DNA of 64,000 nucleotides from Candidatus Riflebacteria bacterium HGW-Riflebacteria-1 (GCA_002839445.1 PGYB01000002.1:364616-428615), one strand, 5' to 3'. Positions 20,179 to 29,795 are shown, counted from the first letter of the stretch. Translations and numbers: made by a program. The notes: generated by a model from the letters alone, not told the origin.

Positions 20179-20871
20179 ATGAAATTGCTTGGAAGAGGCC
20201 TGACGAACGTTTGCTTATTCGGCGTTTTCATGCTAAAAATACCTGTAATGCAAGTCTGCAGCTATTTTGAGCAAGACACTGTTGTTTATGACAATAAAAA
20301 GCCAGCCTCTGGTAATACTTCAGTGAATGCAAGAAAAGGAGCCGCGCGATTAGCCTCGCTGTCAGCCTTTCTCTTGCTGGTTGGGGTGTTTATCATGTTC
20401 TATTTCTACCGCGCTCCAATAAAGATTTTTGCCAAAGAGTCGGTCGAGAATTATGGTTACCCGGCACTCTTTGTTTTCTGCTGGCTCGCTGATGCGGTTA
20501 TCCAACCCGTTCCCCCCGATGTCGTTGTTTTCGGGACAGCGTTTGGTGGCGCAAACATCTGGAAAACATCCATTATCGCCGGCATTGCCAGTGCCGTTGG
20601 TGGCACAACGGGGTATTTGCTGGGGAAAATGTTCGGACCGTGGCGTTTCAGACGGTTTTTCGGTTCCAGGCTCTTACGGGTCGGGCGCGATCTGTTTCGC
20701 GACCATGGTTCTCTCGCGATCTTTGTGGCAGGAGTTTCCCCAGTACCATATTCAGCTGTTTGCTGGATTGGTGGTATTTACAAAATGCCACTCGCTAAAG
20801 TAATTCTTGCCAGCCTGGTCAGCAGAATTCCCAGGTTTATTGCGGTTGCCTGGTTAGCAGATCTGGTTTAA
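20179..20871 (+). CDS. DedA/VTT-family membrane protein (YqaA-like)
   Basis: A 230-residue protein with a hydrophobic N-terminal region and a VTT (SNARE-associated, DedA-like) domain. It shows the GYPALFVFCWLADAVIQPVPPDVVVF helix, a Gly-rich helix with GTTGYLLGKMFG, and a C-terminal helix with RIPRFIAVAWL. Family members are lipid scramblases or transport-related proteins. I chose the ATG at 20179 with AAAGGAAG upstream, because the earlier frame from 20089 translates a REP-like repeat. A terminator follows. Confidence 0.7.
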   Translation: MKLLGRGLTNVCLFGVFMLKIPVMQVCSYFEQDTVVYDNKKPASGNTSVNARKGAARLASLSAFLLLVGVFIMFYFYRAPIKIFAKESVENYGYPALFVFCWLADAVIQPVPPDVVVFGTAFGGANIWKTSIIAGIASAVGGTTGYLLGKMFGPWRFRRFFGSRLLRVGRDLFRDHGSLAIFVAGVSPVPYSAVCWIGGIYKMPLAKVILASLVSRIPRFIAVAWLADLV

Positions 20872-20876
20872 AAATG

Positions 20877-20907
20877 AGCCATAAGTGTCAACTGCTTATG
20901 GCTTTTA
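20877..20907 (+). terminator. Terminator after the DedA-like gene
   Basis: GCCATAAG and CTTATGGC form a stem with a 9-base loop, followed by TTTTAT on the plus strand. Confidence 0.75.
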
Positions 20908-20922
20908 TGACAAATAGCTGCG

Positions 20923-22170
20923 TCAGCTGGCAGAATCGGTCCAGTACTCGCGGGGAACCGGGTTTGCCCCTTCCCAGATTATCTGGCGGAAATGCACCGG
21001 GTCGGTGTTTCCTTCGGTGTTGATGAACAGAATCTGCGAATCCTGGTTGATGCGCAGATGATCACGGAGTTCGCAGACACAGTTCTCGCGCAGAATTGAG
21101 ACCATGGCGCCAAGCGTTACCGCGCCAGATTCGCCTGAGACGATGAAAGGGTCGCCGTCCAGAGGGGTGCCGTAAATTCGCATGCCTTTGGCTGCAACGT
21201 AGTCGGGGCAGGTGACGAAACAGCATGCTGTTTCTTTGAGAATCTGCCAGGCCACCGGGCTTGGTTCACCGCAGGCGAGGCCAGCCATTATCGTGTCGAG
21301 CTCGCCATCTATACGGTGCGGATTCCCGTCGCCAACGACCATCGAGCGGTACAGGCAGTCAGCGGCTTCAGGCTCAACAACAATACATCGCGGCGCATCG
21401 CCAGGAAACAGCGCGTGATAATAGCCGATAACCGATGCGGCCAGTGCTCCGACACCCGCCTGTACAAAAACATGCGTCGGGCGGGTTATGCCCTGCCCGG
21501 CAAACTGTTCCTGTATCTCGGCCATCATGGTCGTGTAGCCCTGCATTATCCAGGTTGGAATCTCGGTATAACCATCCCAGGAGGTGTCAGAAATTACTGC
21601 CCAGCCATTGTCTTTCGCGTCGACAACAATCTGGCGCACGGCATCGTCATAGTTGCCGGCAATGGTTTTGACCGTTGCGCCATAACTTCTGATCGCGTCA
21701 ATGCGGGGTTTAGAGGTTTCGGCATGCACGTAGACGACGCAGTCATGTCCGAGTTTCTGCGCAGCCCAGGCGATACCACGCCCATGGTTGCCGTCTGTGG
21801 CGGTTGCAAAGGTGATTTTGCCGAGTTTCTGTTTGACCTCGGCTGACGTCAGTTCGGCGTAGGTCAGCTCTTCGTCAGCGTTGAGCAGTCGCTTGAGGTA
21901 GCGATAGACCGCGTAAGATCCGCCCAGCACTTTGAACGAGTTCAGCTGCAGCCGCATCGATTCGTTTTTTACCCAGATACCGCCGACACCGAACATCTGC
22001 GCCAGGTTCGGCATCGCCAGCAACGGAGACATCTTGAAACCAGGAATTTGCCGATGAAAACGTCTTGCCTTGCGCGCGACTTCCGGCGAAAACAGCTGCT
22101 GGCAAAGAGTCAGGTCAGGTTTTCTGTTCTGGTTGAAAATCCATTTGAGATCGGGGCGAATGTTGTTCAT
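20923..22170 (-). CDS. dpaL: Diaminopropionate ammonia-lyase
   Basis: A PLP enzyme that splits 2,3-diaminopropionate to pyruvate and ammonia. The 415-residue protein has NSFKVLGG (Lys for PLP), ATDGNHGRG, the Gly-rich phosphate loop AGVGALAAS, and ESGAVTLGA near the end, as in YgeX-type enzymes. The ATG at 22170 has AGGAG eight bases upstream. It lies 17 bases after the YitT-family gene, so the two are probably one transcript. It may let the cell use diaminopropionate, or detoxify it, as a carbon and nitrogen source. Confidence 0.88.
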   Translation of the reverse strand: MNNIRPDLKWIFNQNRKPDLTLCQQLFSPEVARKARRFHRQIPGFKMSPLLAMPNLAQMFGVGGIWVKNESMRLQLNSFKVLGGSYAVYRYLKRLLNADEELTYAELTSAEVKQKLGKITFATATDGNHGRGIAWAAQKLGHDCVVYVHAETSKPRIDAIRSYGATVKTIAGNYDDAVRQIVVDAKDNGWAVISDTSWDGYTEIPTWIMQGYTTMMAEIQEQFAGQGITRPTHVFVQAGVGALAASVIGYYHALFPGDAPRCIVVEPEAADCLYRSMVVGDGNPHRIDGELDTIMAGLACGEPSPVAWQILKETACCFVTCPDYVAAKGMRIYGTPLDGDPFIVSGESGAVTLGAMVSILRENCVCELRDHLRINQDSQILFINTEGNTDPVHFRQIIWEGANPVPREYWTDSAS

Positions 22171-22187
22171 GATAATTCTCCTGTTTT

Positions 22188-23042
22188 TTACCATTGCGGC
22201 TGGTTGCCGATGCGATAACCGATTACCTCGCTCGTCTCATTTACGACCAGAAAGGCCTGCGGGTCTTCCTTGAGAACGATTTCTTTGAGCTGATTTACTT
22301 CGCGCCTCGAAACAACAGTATAGATCATGTTAACTGACTGCTGTGAAAATCCGCCGCTGGCTGCAATAAGCGTAGTCCCGCGCTGCATCTCATCAAGAAT
22401 GGCCTGGTTTATCTCTTTCCATTGCTCGGAAACGATGGTGACAGCTTTGCGCTGTGACAGGCCGTAGATAGCGAGATCGATCATCTTTGAAGAGACAAAC
22501 ATGTAGACAAGGGTGAACAGTGCTTCGTCTAGGCTGAACATTAGTGCAGCGCCAGTCAGAACAAATATGTTGAACGCGAGAATGGTGGTGCCGAGCTTGA
22601 TGCCGTAGCGGCTGGCCAGAAGCACCGACAGAATATCTGTGCCGCCGGCTGACCCCTTTGAACGAAGAATCATGCCGGAGCCGATACCGTTGATCAGACC
22701 GGCCAGAATAGCCGAGAGCATCATGTCGTTAACTGCGATCCGGTAGTCAATCAGTTCGATTGCTGCTGTGTAAAAGGCGGTTCCGATGAGAGAAAGTATG
22801 AAAAAGCGTTTGCCAAGCTGTCGATAACCGAATATGAAGAGCGGAATATTGAAGGCAAGATAAAGCCAGGAAATGTGCGCCGCCGGAACCAGGCGATTGA
22901 TGAAAAGGGTCACGCCGGTGAGTCCGCCAGACAAAAACTGCTTTGGTACGAGAATGCCTTTGACGGCCAGAGCGCTGATAGCTGAGCCCAACATAAGGAG
23001 CATGATACTTTTAAAATTTGAGCGAAAATTTGTCTGTTTCAT
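22188..23042 (-). CDS. YitT-family membrane protein (DUF161 + DUF2179)
   Basis: A 284-residue protein with about five to six membrane helices (residues 12-185) and a soluble C-terminal DUF2179-like domain (about 195-284) containing AVTIVSEQWKEI and MIYTVVSRREVNQLK. Repeats such as GILVPKQFLSGGLTGV and ILRSKGSAGGTDILS are typical of YitT proteins. The family role is unsettled; transport has been proposed. It lies directly upstream of dpaL, so a role in diaminopropionate uptake or export is possible. Confidence 0.8.
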   Translation of the reverse strand: MKQTNFRSNFKSIMLLMLGSAISALAVKGILVPKQFLSGGLTGVTLFINRLVPAAHISWLYLAFNIPLFIFGYRQLGKRFFILSLIGTAFYTAAIELIDYRIAVNDMMLSAILAGLINGIGSGMILRSKGSAGGTDILSVLLASRYGIKLGTTILAFNIFVLTGAALMFSLDEALFTLVYMFVSSKMIDLAIYGLSQRKAVTIVSEQWKEINQAILDEMQRGTTLIAASGGFSQQSVNMIYTVVSRREVNQLKEIVLKEDPQAFLVVNETSEVIGYRIGNQPQW

Positions 23043-23417
23043 TCTGAGTCTCTTTTGTTAATTTATTTGTGGCACGTTGCCGCTTGATGTGCCGGAAAGG
23101 CGTAGCAGATCAGTCTACTGGCATAAGCATGCCGTCGCGCTTTTCATGAGATATTGGGGTGAGGCGTTATCTTCTTCAGTCGTCAGAAGTTGCCCGGTCT
23201 GCGCATTCGTGAGACATGAAAGTCACTGCGCCAGATTCTGCCTGTGGTCTGAATGGTGTACATGGCTGTTTCCAATTGTGTTGTGATAAAAATAACAGCG
23301 ACAGAAAATTAACCTACTCTCATTGTAGCTAATTTCTCAAGATAAATCAACCCACCCTGAATCGCTGAAGTTTGAGCAGGTTTACCCGTTGCCTTTGTTG
23401 TGCTAGACTTGCCTCCT
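23043..23417. other. Intergenic stretch between divergent genes
   Basis: 375 bases between the YitT gene (minus) and the ECF-S-like gene (plus). Short frames here look like chance. A weak promoter (TTTACC, 17 bases, TAGACT at 23404-23409) ends just before the ATG at 23418. I see no riboswitch or repeat. Confidence 0.4.
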
Positions 23418-23948
23418 ATGCAAAACGAACAAGCAACACAGTTCAGAGGCAGCAGTCAGCTCGCGCAGCTCAGCCAGGCGGGCATTTTCCTCGCGGTGCT
23501 GCTGGCGGTGCAACTGGTGGGGTTGCCGAATCCGGTAACCGGCACACTGGTCAATGCCATTCTACTGTTTGTTCTGCTGCAGCTTGGGCCGCGCTTTGCG
23601 CTTATGCTCGGCATCCTCAGCCCGCTCGGCGGCATTATCTCAGGTCATCTGCCGGCTCCGCTCTACCCGGTAATGCCGGTGATCATGGCCGGAAACCTGC
23701 TGATGCTGAGCTGTTGCTTCCTTTTGCGTAACCGGCACGCGCTTGCCCGCTATCTTATACCTGCTGCCGCCAAGGCTTTTATCATCTGGAGCGCCGGCAG
23801 TGCGATAGTATCATTCATGCAGCTCGACGAAGCCGTTAAATGGCTGTTCATACCGGTGATGGCAATACAATTTTTTACTGCTGCCGTCGGTATTTTTGTT
23901 GGCGAAAAGCTGTTCGCTGCAACCAGTCGCAACATGGTGAAACAGTAG
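23418..23948 (+). CDS. Integral membrane protein, ECF transporter S-component-like
   Basis: A 176-residue, strongly hydrophobic protein with about six helices and short loops. NPVTGTLVNAILLFVL and SPLGGIISGHLPAPLYPVMPVIMAGN resemble substrate-binding S components of energy-coupling-factor vitamin transporters. No energising module is nearby. The ATG at 23418 follows the predicted promoter within a few bases, so the transcript may have almost no leader. The substrate is unknown. Confidence 0.55.
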   Translation: MQNEQATQFRGSSQLAQLSQAGIFLAVLLAVQLVGLPNPVTGTLVNAILLFVLLQLGPRFALMLGILSPLGGIISGHLPAPLYPVMPVIMAGNLLMLSCCFLLRNRHALARYLIPAAAKAFIIWSAGSAIVSFMQLDEAVKWLFIPVMAIQFFTAAVGIFVGEKLFAATSRNMVKQ

Positions 23949-23986
23949 GAACGCGGACTGAGAAACAAGAAGATGATGCGGTCTTG

Positions 23987-26212
23987 TTATTCTTTTCCGG
24001 GGCGGAGCAGGCGATCCCAGTCCTGCATGATGGTTTGCGCGAGATTGATGATTTCGGGGTCAGTCTCGACTTCGAGAAGCTTGTCGATCTGCTCGCGGTA
24101 ATCAGTGCCGCCAATGCTGCCGATGGCGCGCAGCGACTGCAGTCGCTCAGAATCTTCACTGCTTTCGAGCATCAGCTTGAGGCGCTTCAAAATGTTTTCG
24201 ACGACAGGCAGCACGATCAGGCCCGCTTGCTCACTATAAGCGGGAAAAAGCCGCCTGAACTTGCGCGCCCGCGCGAGAAAAGAGATCGCGTATGCCGATG
24301 AGGCGCGCATCTTAGTGTTGTCAGATTTCAGCAGCCCGTAAAGGCAGGCGAGAGTCTGCTGGTCATCAGCAAGCCACAAGCCCAATAGCGCGTTGGCACA
24401 TACTCTGGGGGCAGTGTCTGCCACCATTTTTTTGAAAATTTCACGTTTTCCGGCAAAATCAAGTGGAATACAGGCTTCAAGAGCATTGGCCCGCACTCTG
24501 TCGTTCTCATGCGCGAGCAAATCGACAAACAACGATGCCAGCTCGCCGTCACGGCACAGCGCCAGTATTGAGATGCACAGAGATTGCGTCTGCGGGTCAG
24601 GGTGGTTTTTGATCAGTCCGCCGAGATATCTTTTAACTTCCTGGTTCTGGCGAAAGACGAACGGGGCCAGAGCTCTGATCGCATCGTTTCGATATTCACA
24701 GTTTTCATTTTCTATGGCTGACTTAAGAAATTCAAAGCCTTCTGCGGTCTCGGTGAGGCCGAACGCCGATATGATAGCAAAGCTGCCGTGCGCTGAGGCT
24801 GATTGCAGTCGCTCCTTGAAGTATGAGAAATTCACAAATCCGGTCAGCAGAAAATTTTTCTCATCGTCATCGTTGTCCTGGCCAAGGCCCTTAAACAAAA
24901 GGTAATCGCGGGCAGCAGTTGCAAAGGCCAGGTCGGCAACTGGCGTGAAACCATTGTTGCGGCCTGACAGCTCGGCGTTGGCGTGTGCCGTTGCAATGCT
25001 GCCGCCTATGGCGCTGAAATCAGAACGTTTTCGACTGCCAATATGGCCGATGATAAGTTTGCCGCTGGTTATGCCGGTTTTTAAATACACTTCTTCAAGC
25101 CCAAGTTTTGCCTGATGGTAGTTGAACAGGTTGATGTTATTGCGGGCGGAAAGAGCAGCAAACCCGGCTCTCAGGGCTGCCGGCCAATGGTCAGACTTTC
25201 CGACCGGAAAAATGGCGGTCATGAAACCGTCGCCAAAACGGTCGATGATGCCACCGGCCTCGGCGACAAGCTCGGCGGTCTGCTCAAAGAAACTGTTGAG
25301 GGTATCAACCGCTTCAGAAGGCGAATTACGCTCAATGAACAGGTTAAATTTGTTCAGCTCAAGATGCAAAACCATGGCTTTAAAGGTTTTGCCGCTGAAA
25401 TGGCGATCGGCAAGTTCGGGATCGCTGTCGAGAATCTTTTTAGTGATATAGTTGCTCGTCGTTTCGCGATTGCTCAGGATCGACGAGAGGCGGTTAAACG
25501 ACAGGGCCAGCGCGCCGAATTCATCAGCGCTTTTGACCATGGTTTTCTGCTTGTAATCGCCGCGGCTGATCGATTCTACCGATTGCAGAAGCGCGTTCAG
25601 CGGTGCCAGCAGTGTCGCCGAAATGCCATAGGCGATGAGAATTCCGATAATAATCAGAATTGCACCCAGCGTCAGGTTGTAAATCAGCAGACTGCGAATG
25701 CTTTCGTATTCTTCGTCAATAGTGAATCCTGCTCTGATTGAGCCGTGACGTTTGCCGCCAATGATTATCGGCACCGAAATGTCATAAACCGGGCGCAGAT
25801 TGTCGACCGCTCTTCTGATGGAAAGAGTCGAAGAGAAAATAGCGCTGCGTGACCAGCCGTCAGTAAAGTATTTGCCATGCATGCCTGGCTTGGTGCTCGA
25901 AATGATGCGGCCAAGATTGTCGAGGATCAGGCAGTATTCGACGCGGTCATGCCTGGTAAACTCATTCAGCGCGTAGTCAATGCCCTGAAAATTGCCGCGC
26001 ACAATGTCTTCACCCATGCTCAGCGCGATCATTCTGCCAAACATGCTGCCGGTCTGTTCGGCACGTTGCAGGCTTGTCTGCTTGATCTGCAAAGTGACCA
26101 GATACACCGAAATCAGCATTATAAAGGTGATCAGCAGGGTAAAGGTTACAGCAATCTTCTGGCGAAAGCCGATGCTGAACGAATTGGCATAGGTTGCGCT
26201 GTCAGTTGCCAC
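23987..26212 (-). CDS. Membrane sensor with HAMP, degenerate class III cyclase domain and HEAT repeats
   Basis: A 741-residue protein: membrane helix (about 20-42), periplasmic sensor, second helix (about 175-198), HAMP (about 200-250), cyclase-homology domain (about 280-440), and C-terminal HEAT-type helical repeats (about 490-735). In the cyclase domain the first metal Asp is replaced by Glu (LHLELNKF), IGD has become IGG, and the transition-state Asn and Arg appear lost, while the second metal Asp (RFGDGF) remains. It is therefore probably a binding or regulatory module rather than a working cyclase. The start is GTG, overlapping the upstream PhnD-like gene by 11 bases. Confidence 0.75.
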   Translation of the reverse strand: MATDSATYANSFSIGFRQKIAVTFTLLITFIMLISVYLVTLQIKQTSLQRAEQTGSMFGRMIALSMGEDIVRGNFQGIDYALNEFTRHDRVEYCLILDNLGRIISSTKPGMHGKYFTDGWSRSAIFSSTLSIRRAVDNLRPVYDISVPIIIGGKRHGSIRAGFTIDEEYESIRSLLIYNLTLGAILIIIGILIAYGISATLLAPLNALLQSVESISRGDYKQKTMVKSADEFGALALSFNRLSSILSNRETTSNYITKKILDSDPELADRHFSGKTFKAMVLHLELNKFNLFIERNSPSEAVDTLNSFFEQTAELVAEAGGIIDRFGDGFMTAIFPVGKSDHWPAALRAGFAALSARNNINLFNYHQAKLGLEEVYLKTGITSGKLIIGHIGSRKRSDFSAIGGSIATAHANAELSGRNNGFTPVADLAFATAARDYLLFKGLGQDNDDDEKNFLLTGFVNFSYFKERLQSASAHGSFAIISAFGLTETAEGFEFLKSAIENENCEYRNDAIRALAPFVFRQNQEVKRYLGGLIKNHPDPQTQSLCISILALCRDGELASLFVDLLAHENDRVRANALEACIPLDFAGKREIFKKMVADTAPRVCANALLGLWLADDQQTLACLYGLLKSDNTKMRASSAYAISFLARARKFRRLFPAYSEQAGLIVLPVVENILKRLKLMLESSEDSERLQSLRAIGSIGGTDYREQIDKLLEVETDPEIINLAQTIMQDWDRLLRPGKE

Positions 26213-27158
26213 TCAGATACTCCCGTTCAAGCATGGCGTGGGTCTGTTCGTCTGGCCGTCGGGTTTTGAACATACCCGAGAACATCTCATTCTCTTTAAC
26301 AAGCTCAGACATCTTCATAAAATTTCCCACAACGATCTGTTCGTAAGGGCTGCGAGTTTTTGCAGATGTCAGATAAACGCCGCCCGGCATTTCATGGCTT
26401 TCATGGATTACCCGCATGCCTTTGCGCACTGATTCGGGCTGTTCGAGGAAAAAATTGCTCGAAATTATGATGCAGTCATACTGATCATTCAGCAGGCCGA
26501 GAATCGAGTCGCTGTAGTTCTCTGAATAAAGTTCCTGTTTAAACCAGTTGGCGTGGTCTATGCCGTTGACTCTCAGCTCGCGCAGAGGTATCTGATAGCC
26601 GGTAAGCGAGTCATTGCTGCGGTAGGCGATACGGTAATCTCTGATATCAGTGAGCTTGCGCGCCGCGTCGTTGGCTCGCACCACAAAATAAGTGCGCTTT
26701 GGCGGGTCGCTGTAGCGCTCAAGAACGGCAGCTATCTCGCTCTTCTTTCGTGTGGTCAGATAACCCATGATCGAAATGCTGCCAAAATCAACAAGCCGGC
26801 GCTCGACCTTGCTGACAATTTCGTTTTCGCTGGAAGATATATCGATTTTGGCGGTTTTGCCTGTCTTTTCGACAATCGCGTCGAGGTTGGGCTGCATCAC
26901 CTCAAGAAACTTGATGAGGTCGCCGCGTGGCACAGTGAATGAAAATATGATTTCATCGCGGTTGTTGGGATCGCTTGAAGGGCTATAAGGTGCCTGGTCA
27001 GTAATTGCAGAAAAAACGTCAGGAAGGTTTGAGTTGTTGCCGGTGTATTCAACGAAACTTTTCCAGAGAATACCACCGGTGCCTATTATGCTGGCTATAA
27101 GAACAAAGGCAACGCCAACAAAAATCGAAGTTTTTTCAGAGGCTGTTTTGCTTGTCAT
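26202..27158 (-). CDS. Membrane-anchored PhnD-like substrate-binding protein
   Basis: A 318-residue protein with one N-terminal membrane helix (about 12-33) and a periplasmic binding domain of the phosphate/phosphonate (PhnD) type: IIFSFTVPRGDL, VDFGSISIMGYL, and a C-terminal lobe with DYRIAYRSNDSLTGYQIPLREL and YDCIIISSNFF. The gene overlaps the cyclase-like sensor by 11 bases, so the two are made together. I infer that this protein detects a ligand for the sensor, as fused PhnD domains do in some histidine kinases. Confidence 0.65.
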   Translation of the reverse strand: MTSKTASEKTSIFVGVAFVLIASIIGTGGILWKSFVEYTGNNSNLPDVFSAITDQAPYSPSSDPNNRDEIIFSFTVPRGDLIKFLEVMQPNLDAIVEKTGKTAKIDISSSENEIVSKVERRLVDFGSISIMGYLTTRKKSEIAAVLERYSDPPKRTYFVVRANDAARKLTDIRDYRIAYRSNDSLTGYQIPLRELRVNGIDHANWFKQELYSENYSDSILGLLNDQYDCIIISSNFFLEQPESVRKGMRVIHESHEMPGGVYLTSAKTRSPYEQIVVGNFMKMSELVKENEMFSGMFKTRRPDEQTHAMLEREYLSGN

Positions 27159-27430
27159 TGTTTCATTTGATTCAAGGGTAATTTCTGCAAATTTATCATA
27201 AAACAGGCTGGAAATAGCAAAAAATATTCGCAGCTGCCACTAAATCTCTGCTGCAATCATGTCGGTGAGGTTGGCAGCAAGTTTCTTAATATTGTCAGCA
27301 GAGCAATTGCGGGGTATTTAAAACTTTTACAACAAAATTTCGTATACCTGAAAACAAGGCAGATTTTCTGTTATCATTAAAAAAGGTACTGAGCGCCTGT
27401 TGCGCGAAAACATACCGGGAGACATTAGCA

Positions 27431-28780
27431 ATGCTTACGCTTAACCGAAGGGGTGTCATCGGTTTCATGCTGACCATGGCCGTAGGGATAGCCCTTGGCG
27501 CGGCTGCACTGGTTGTCAGCAGCGAGATAGCCCGTAAAGACGAAGAAAAACAGCCTTTTTCTGCTGCCCGTGGCCCAAGCTCGCCGGCCAATGTTGAAAA
27601 AGCTTTTGAAGACTACCAGAAAGCATACCGCGACTATCAGCAGGCTGTAGGTCTTGGGCGCAGCGATATAAAAAAATATGGTGACGCCTTGCGTGATGCC
27701 AAGAAGCATCTTGAGATCGAAATTTTTCGCAACACTCCCGGCGTTTCCGAAATGGACATGACAGAATTCGAGGCGGCCCGTAATGCTCCTGTGCCATCAT
27801 CACCGATTTTTAACGCCGCCGCTTCGCCTTTTTCTGGTGGCGAAGTCGCGATAGGCACCTCAGGGAGTGCGTCGCCATCTGGCAGTGCTGGTGGCAAGGG
27901 CCCGTCTGACAGTGCCATTCAGGAATCAGCATCGGCGCAGGCTACGTCAGCCTCTGCCGACGGTATTACCGGCATGGATTATTATCGCGTTAAAGCCGGT
28001 GATTCGCTTTCTAAAATCTGTGAAAAATACTATGGCAACAGCGGTATGTGGCAGCATATCATAAAATACCAGGCTACCAGCATTGCTGCTACTCCAAACC
28101 TCATTTTTCCGGGGCAGCTGATAGTGCTGCCGCGTGGCTTGACTGCCGCTGCTGATTCAAGCGTAAACAAGCCATCTGCCGCTACACCGTCTTCGAGCTC
28201 GGCTGCGGGTAATGCTGAAATAGCGCCGCCCGGCGATGAATCCTGGCAGGAAAAGTTTCAACAGGATTACGTTATATCTGATCGCGCGCTTACCAACAGC
28301 GGCACCATGAGCGTTGCCGACATTCAGAAGTTTCTTGCGTCGAAAAATTCGGTGCTTGCGCAGCCTTATCGCGGTTCGTCGCCGGCGCAGATGATTTATG
28401 ACGCGGCCAAAAAGCATGGCATAAACCCGCAGGTTATACTTACACGTCTGCAATGCGAGCAGGGGTTGATCTCAAAGTCTACCGCTACGCAGCACAAACT
28501 TGATTGGGCTCTTGGTGTCGGTTGCTATGATTCCGGCAACTGGAACCAGAAATTCAAGGGTTTCGAAAAGCAGGTTGAATACGCCGCTCAGACCTATCGC
28601 CGCCATTACAACGACGCCAAAGCCCGGCTTGACCGCGGCGAGCAGGTGGTCATGACTATAGACGGCAAACAGGTTCGCGTCAAAAATGCCGCAACCTACT
28701 CGTTCTACAAATATTGCCCGCATTTTCAGGGTAACAAGCTGTTCTACGACGTCTGGCGCGGTTACCGCAGCAAATTTTAG
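27431..28780 (+). CDS. LysM-domain envelope protein with C-terminal lysozyme-like region
   Basis: A 449-residue protein with an N-terminal hydrophobic anchor (about 8-30), a short coiled region, a Ser/Ala/Gly-rich linker, a LysM domain (about 177-228: YYRVKAGDSLSKICEKYYG), another linker, and a C-terminal domain (about 310-449) with MIYDAAKKHGINPQVILTRLQ. That region resembles glucosaminidase/transglycosylase-type domains that act on peptidoglycan. GGGAG lies before the ATG. Its stop codon is 6 bases from that of the convergent ATP-grasp-like gene. I infer a role in cell-wall binding or turnover. Confidence 0.65.
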   Translation: MLTLNRRGVIGFMLTMAVGIALGAAALVVSSEIARKDEEKQPFSAARGPSSPANVEKAFEDYQKAYRDYQQAVGLGRSDIKKYGDALRDAKKHLEIEIFRNTPGVSEMDMTEFEAARNAPVPSSPIFNAAASPFSGGEVAIGTSGSASPSGSAGGKGPSDSAIQESASAQATSASADGITGMDYYRVKAGDSLSKICEKYYGNSGMWQHIIKYQATSIAATPNLIFPGQLIVLPRGLTAAADSSVNKPSAATPSSSSAAGNAEIAPPGDESWQEKFQQDYVISDRALTNSGTMSVADIQKFLASKNSVLAQPYRGSSPAQMIYDAAKKHGINPQVILTRLQCEQGLISKSTATQHKLDWALGVGCYDSGNWNQKFKGFEKQVEYAAQTYRRHYNDAKARLDRGEQVVMTIDGKQVRVKNAATYSFYKYCPHFQGNKLFYDVWRGYRSKF

Positions 28781-28786
28781 CTGGTT

Positions 28787-29752
28787 TTACTCACCTTCTG
28801 GCGCCGGTGGTTCGTAGGTGCTGTCTTTGCGGTGCTTGAAAAAAGTGTCTATGGTTTCTGCGCGTGCAAGAAGAGTTTTTGCATCGGTCGACCTCAGCAG
28901 AACCATGATCTGCTCTTCAGTTGAGGCAATTTTTACCAGATCGCTGCCGGCGTATGCTTGCAGTTCATCTGCGGAGAATCCGCTTACATCGTAATAAATC
29001 AGCAGTTTGCAGAGCGTTCGACCGCCCACGCCACCCGCGGGATTGAATATGTTGGTGATGCCTGCCGCCTGGCTCCAGTCCGGGTGATATTCCGGCCGGT
29101 TCAGTCCGGTATTGATCGAAATCAGCATCGGCCTGGCGTTATGCAGGACAAAAGAAAAGCGTACTGGTGCTTCTTTTATGCCGGCAAGACCGGGAAACTT
29201 GCGAGCAATAGCGCAAAGATCGTCTACCAGAGCTTCTGGTGGCCGGATCGGGAAAACCCGCCATGTCGGGCGCATCTTCATTGATTTTTCAAGGCTGAAC
29301 TGCGAGATGATGCGGGGCAGTCCGGCGACAAAGGTGATCTCGAGGCGACTTTTGGCATTGATGAATTCTTCAAGCACTACCGGCCCGGCGCAGGCGCTGG
29401 TGATGGCTTCGTAAAATTCAGGCAGTTCACGGAACGCCTTTAAAACATAGCAATAATGCGCATCACTGCCGTTTGTCGCCGATTTTATGGCCAGTGGAAA
29501 CTGGTTTCGCTTAACTGCCCAGGCTGCAACTTTGTCAAACTGCTGTTCAGAGACAAATGCTGGCTGCGCAATCTGGTTCTTTACGCAGAATTGTCTGAAC
29601 AGCGCTCTATTGGCAATCAGAGGAAACAGCTCGGAATGAAGAAGTTGCTCAGGAATATTGGCCCGGTAGAACGGGTCATCGCTGTAAAAGCCTGTGCTGC
29701 TGCACGACCAGTCGGCAATTTTTTCGATCGGACTTTGTTTTGCTGGTGACAT
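28787..29752 (-). CDS. ATP-grasp-like protein without N-terminal subdomain
   Basis: A 321-residue protein resembling the central and C-terminal parts of ATP-grasp ligases: NRALFRQFCVKNQ followed by FPLAIKSATNGSD, VVLEEFINAKSRLEITFVAG and a GxxG-containing end. The usual pre-ATP-grasp N-terminal domain is absent, and the product starts near the ATP-binding region. The substrate is unknown. It is convergent with the LysM gene and stands alone on the minus strand; a TPR gene lies 43 bases upstream. Confidence 0.5.
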   Translation of the reverse strand: MSPAKQSPIEKIADWSCSSTGFYSDDPFYRANIPEQLLHSELFPLIANRALFRQFCVKNQIAQPAFVSEQQFDKVAAWAVKRNQFPLAIKSATNGSDAHYCYVLKAFRELPEFYEAITSACAGPVVLEEFINAKSRLEITFVAGLPRIISQFSLEKSMKMRPTWRVFPIRPPEALVDDLCAIARKFPGLAGIKEAPVRFSFVLHNARPMLISINTGLNRPEYHPDWSQAAGITNIFNPAGGVGGRTLCKLLIYYDVSGFSADELQAYAGSDLVKIASTEEQIMVLLRSTDAKTLLARAETIDTFFKHRKDSTYEPPAPEGE

Positions 29753-29795
29753 CGCTGTACATATCGGCTGAAAAGCGCAGATTGTGTACCCGATT

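Noticed and set aside
23043..23417. Riboswitch upstream of the ECF-S-like gene
   Set aside because: The predicted promoter lies within a few bases of the ATG, leaving no room for a leader, and no known riboswitch core is visible.
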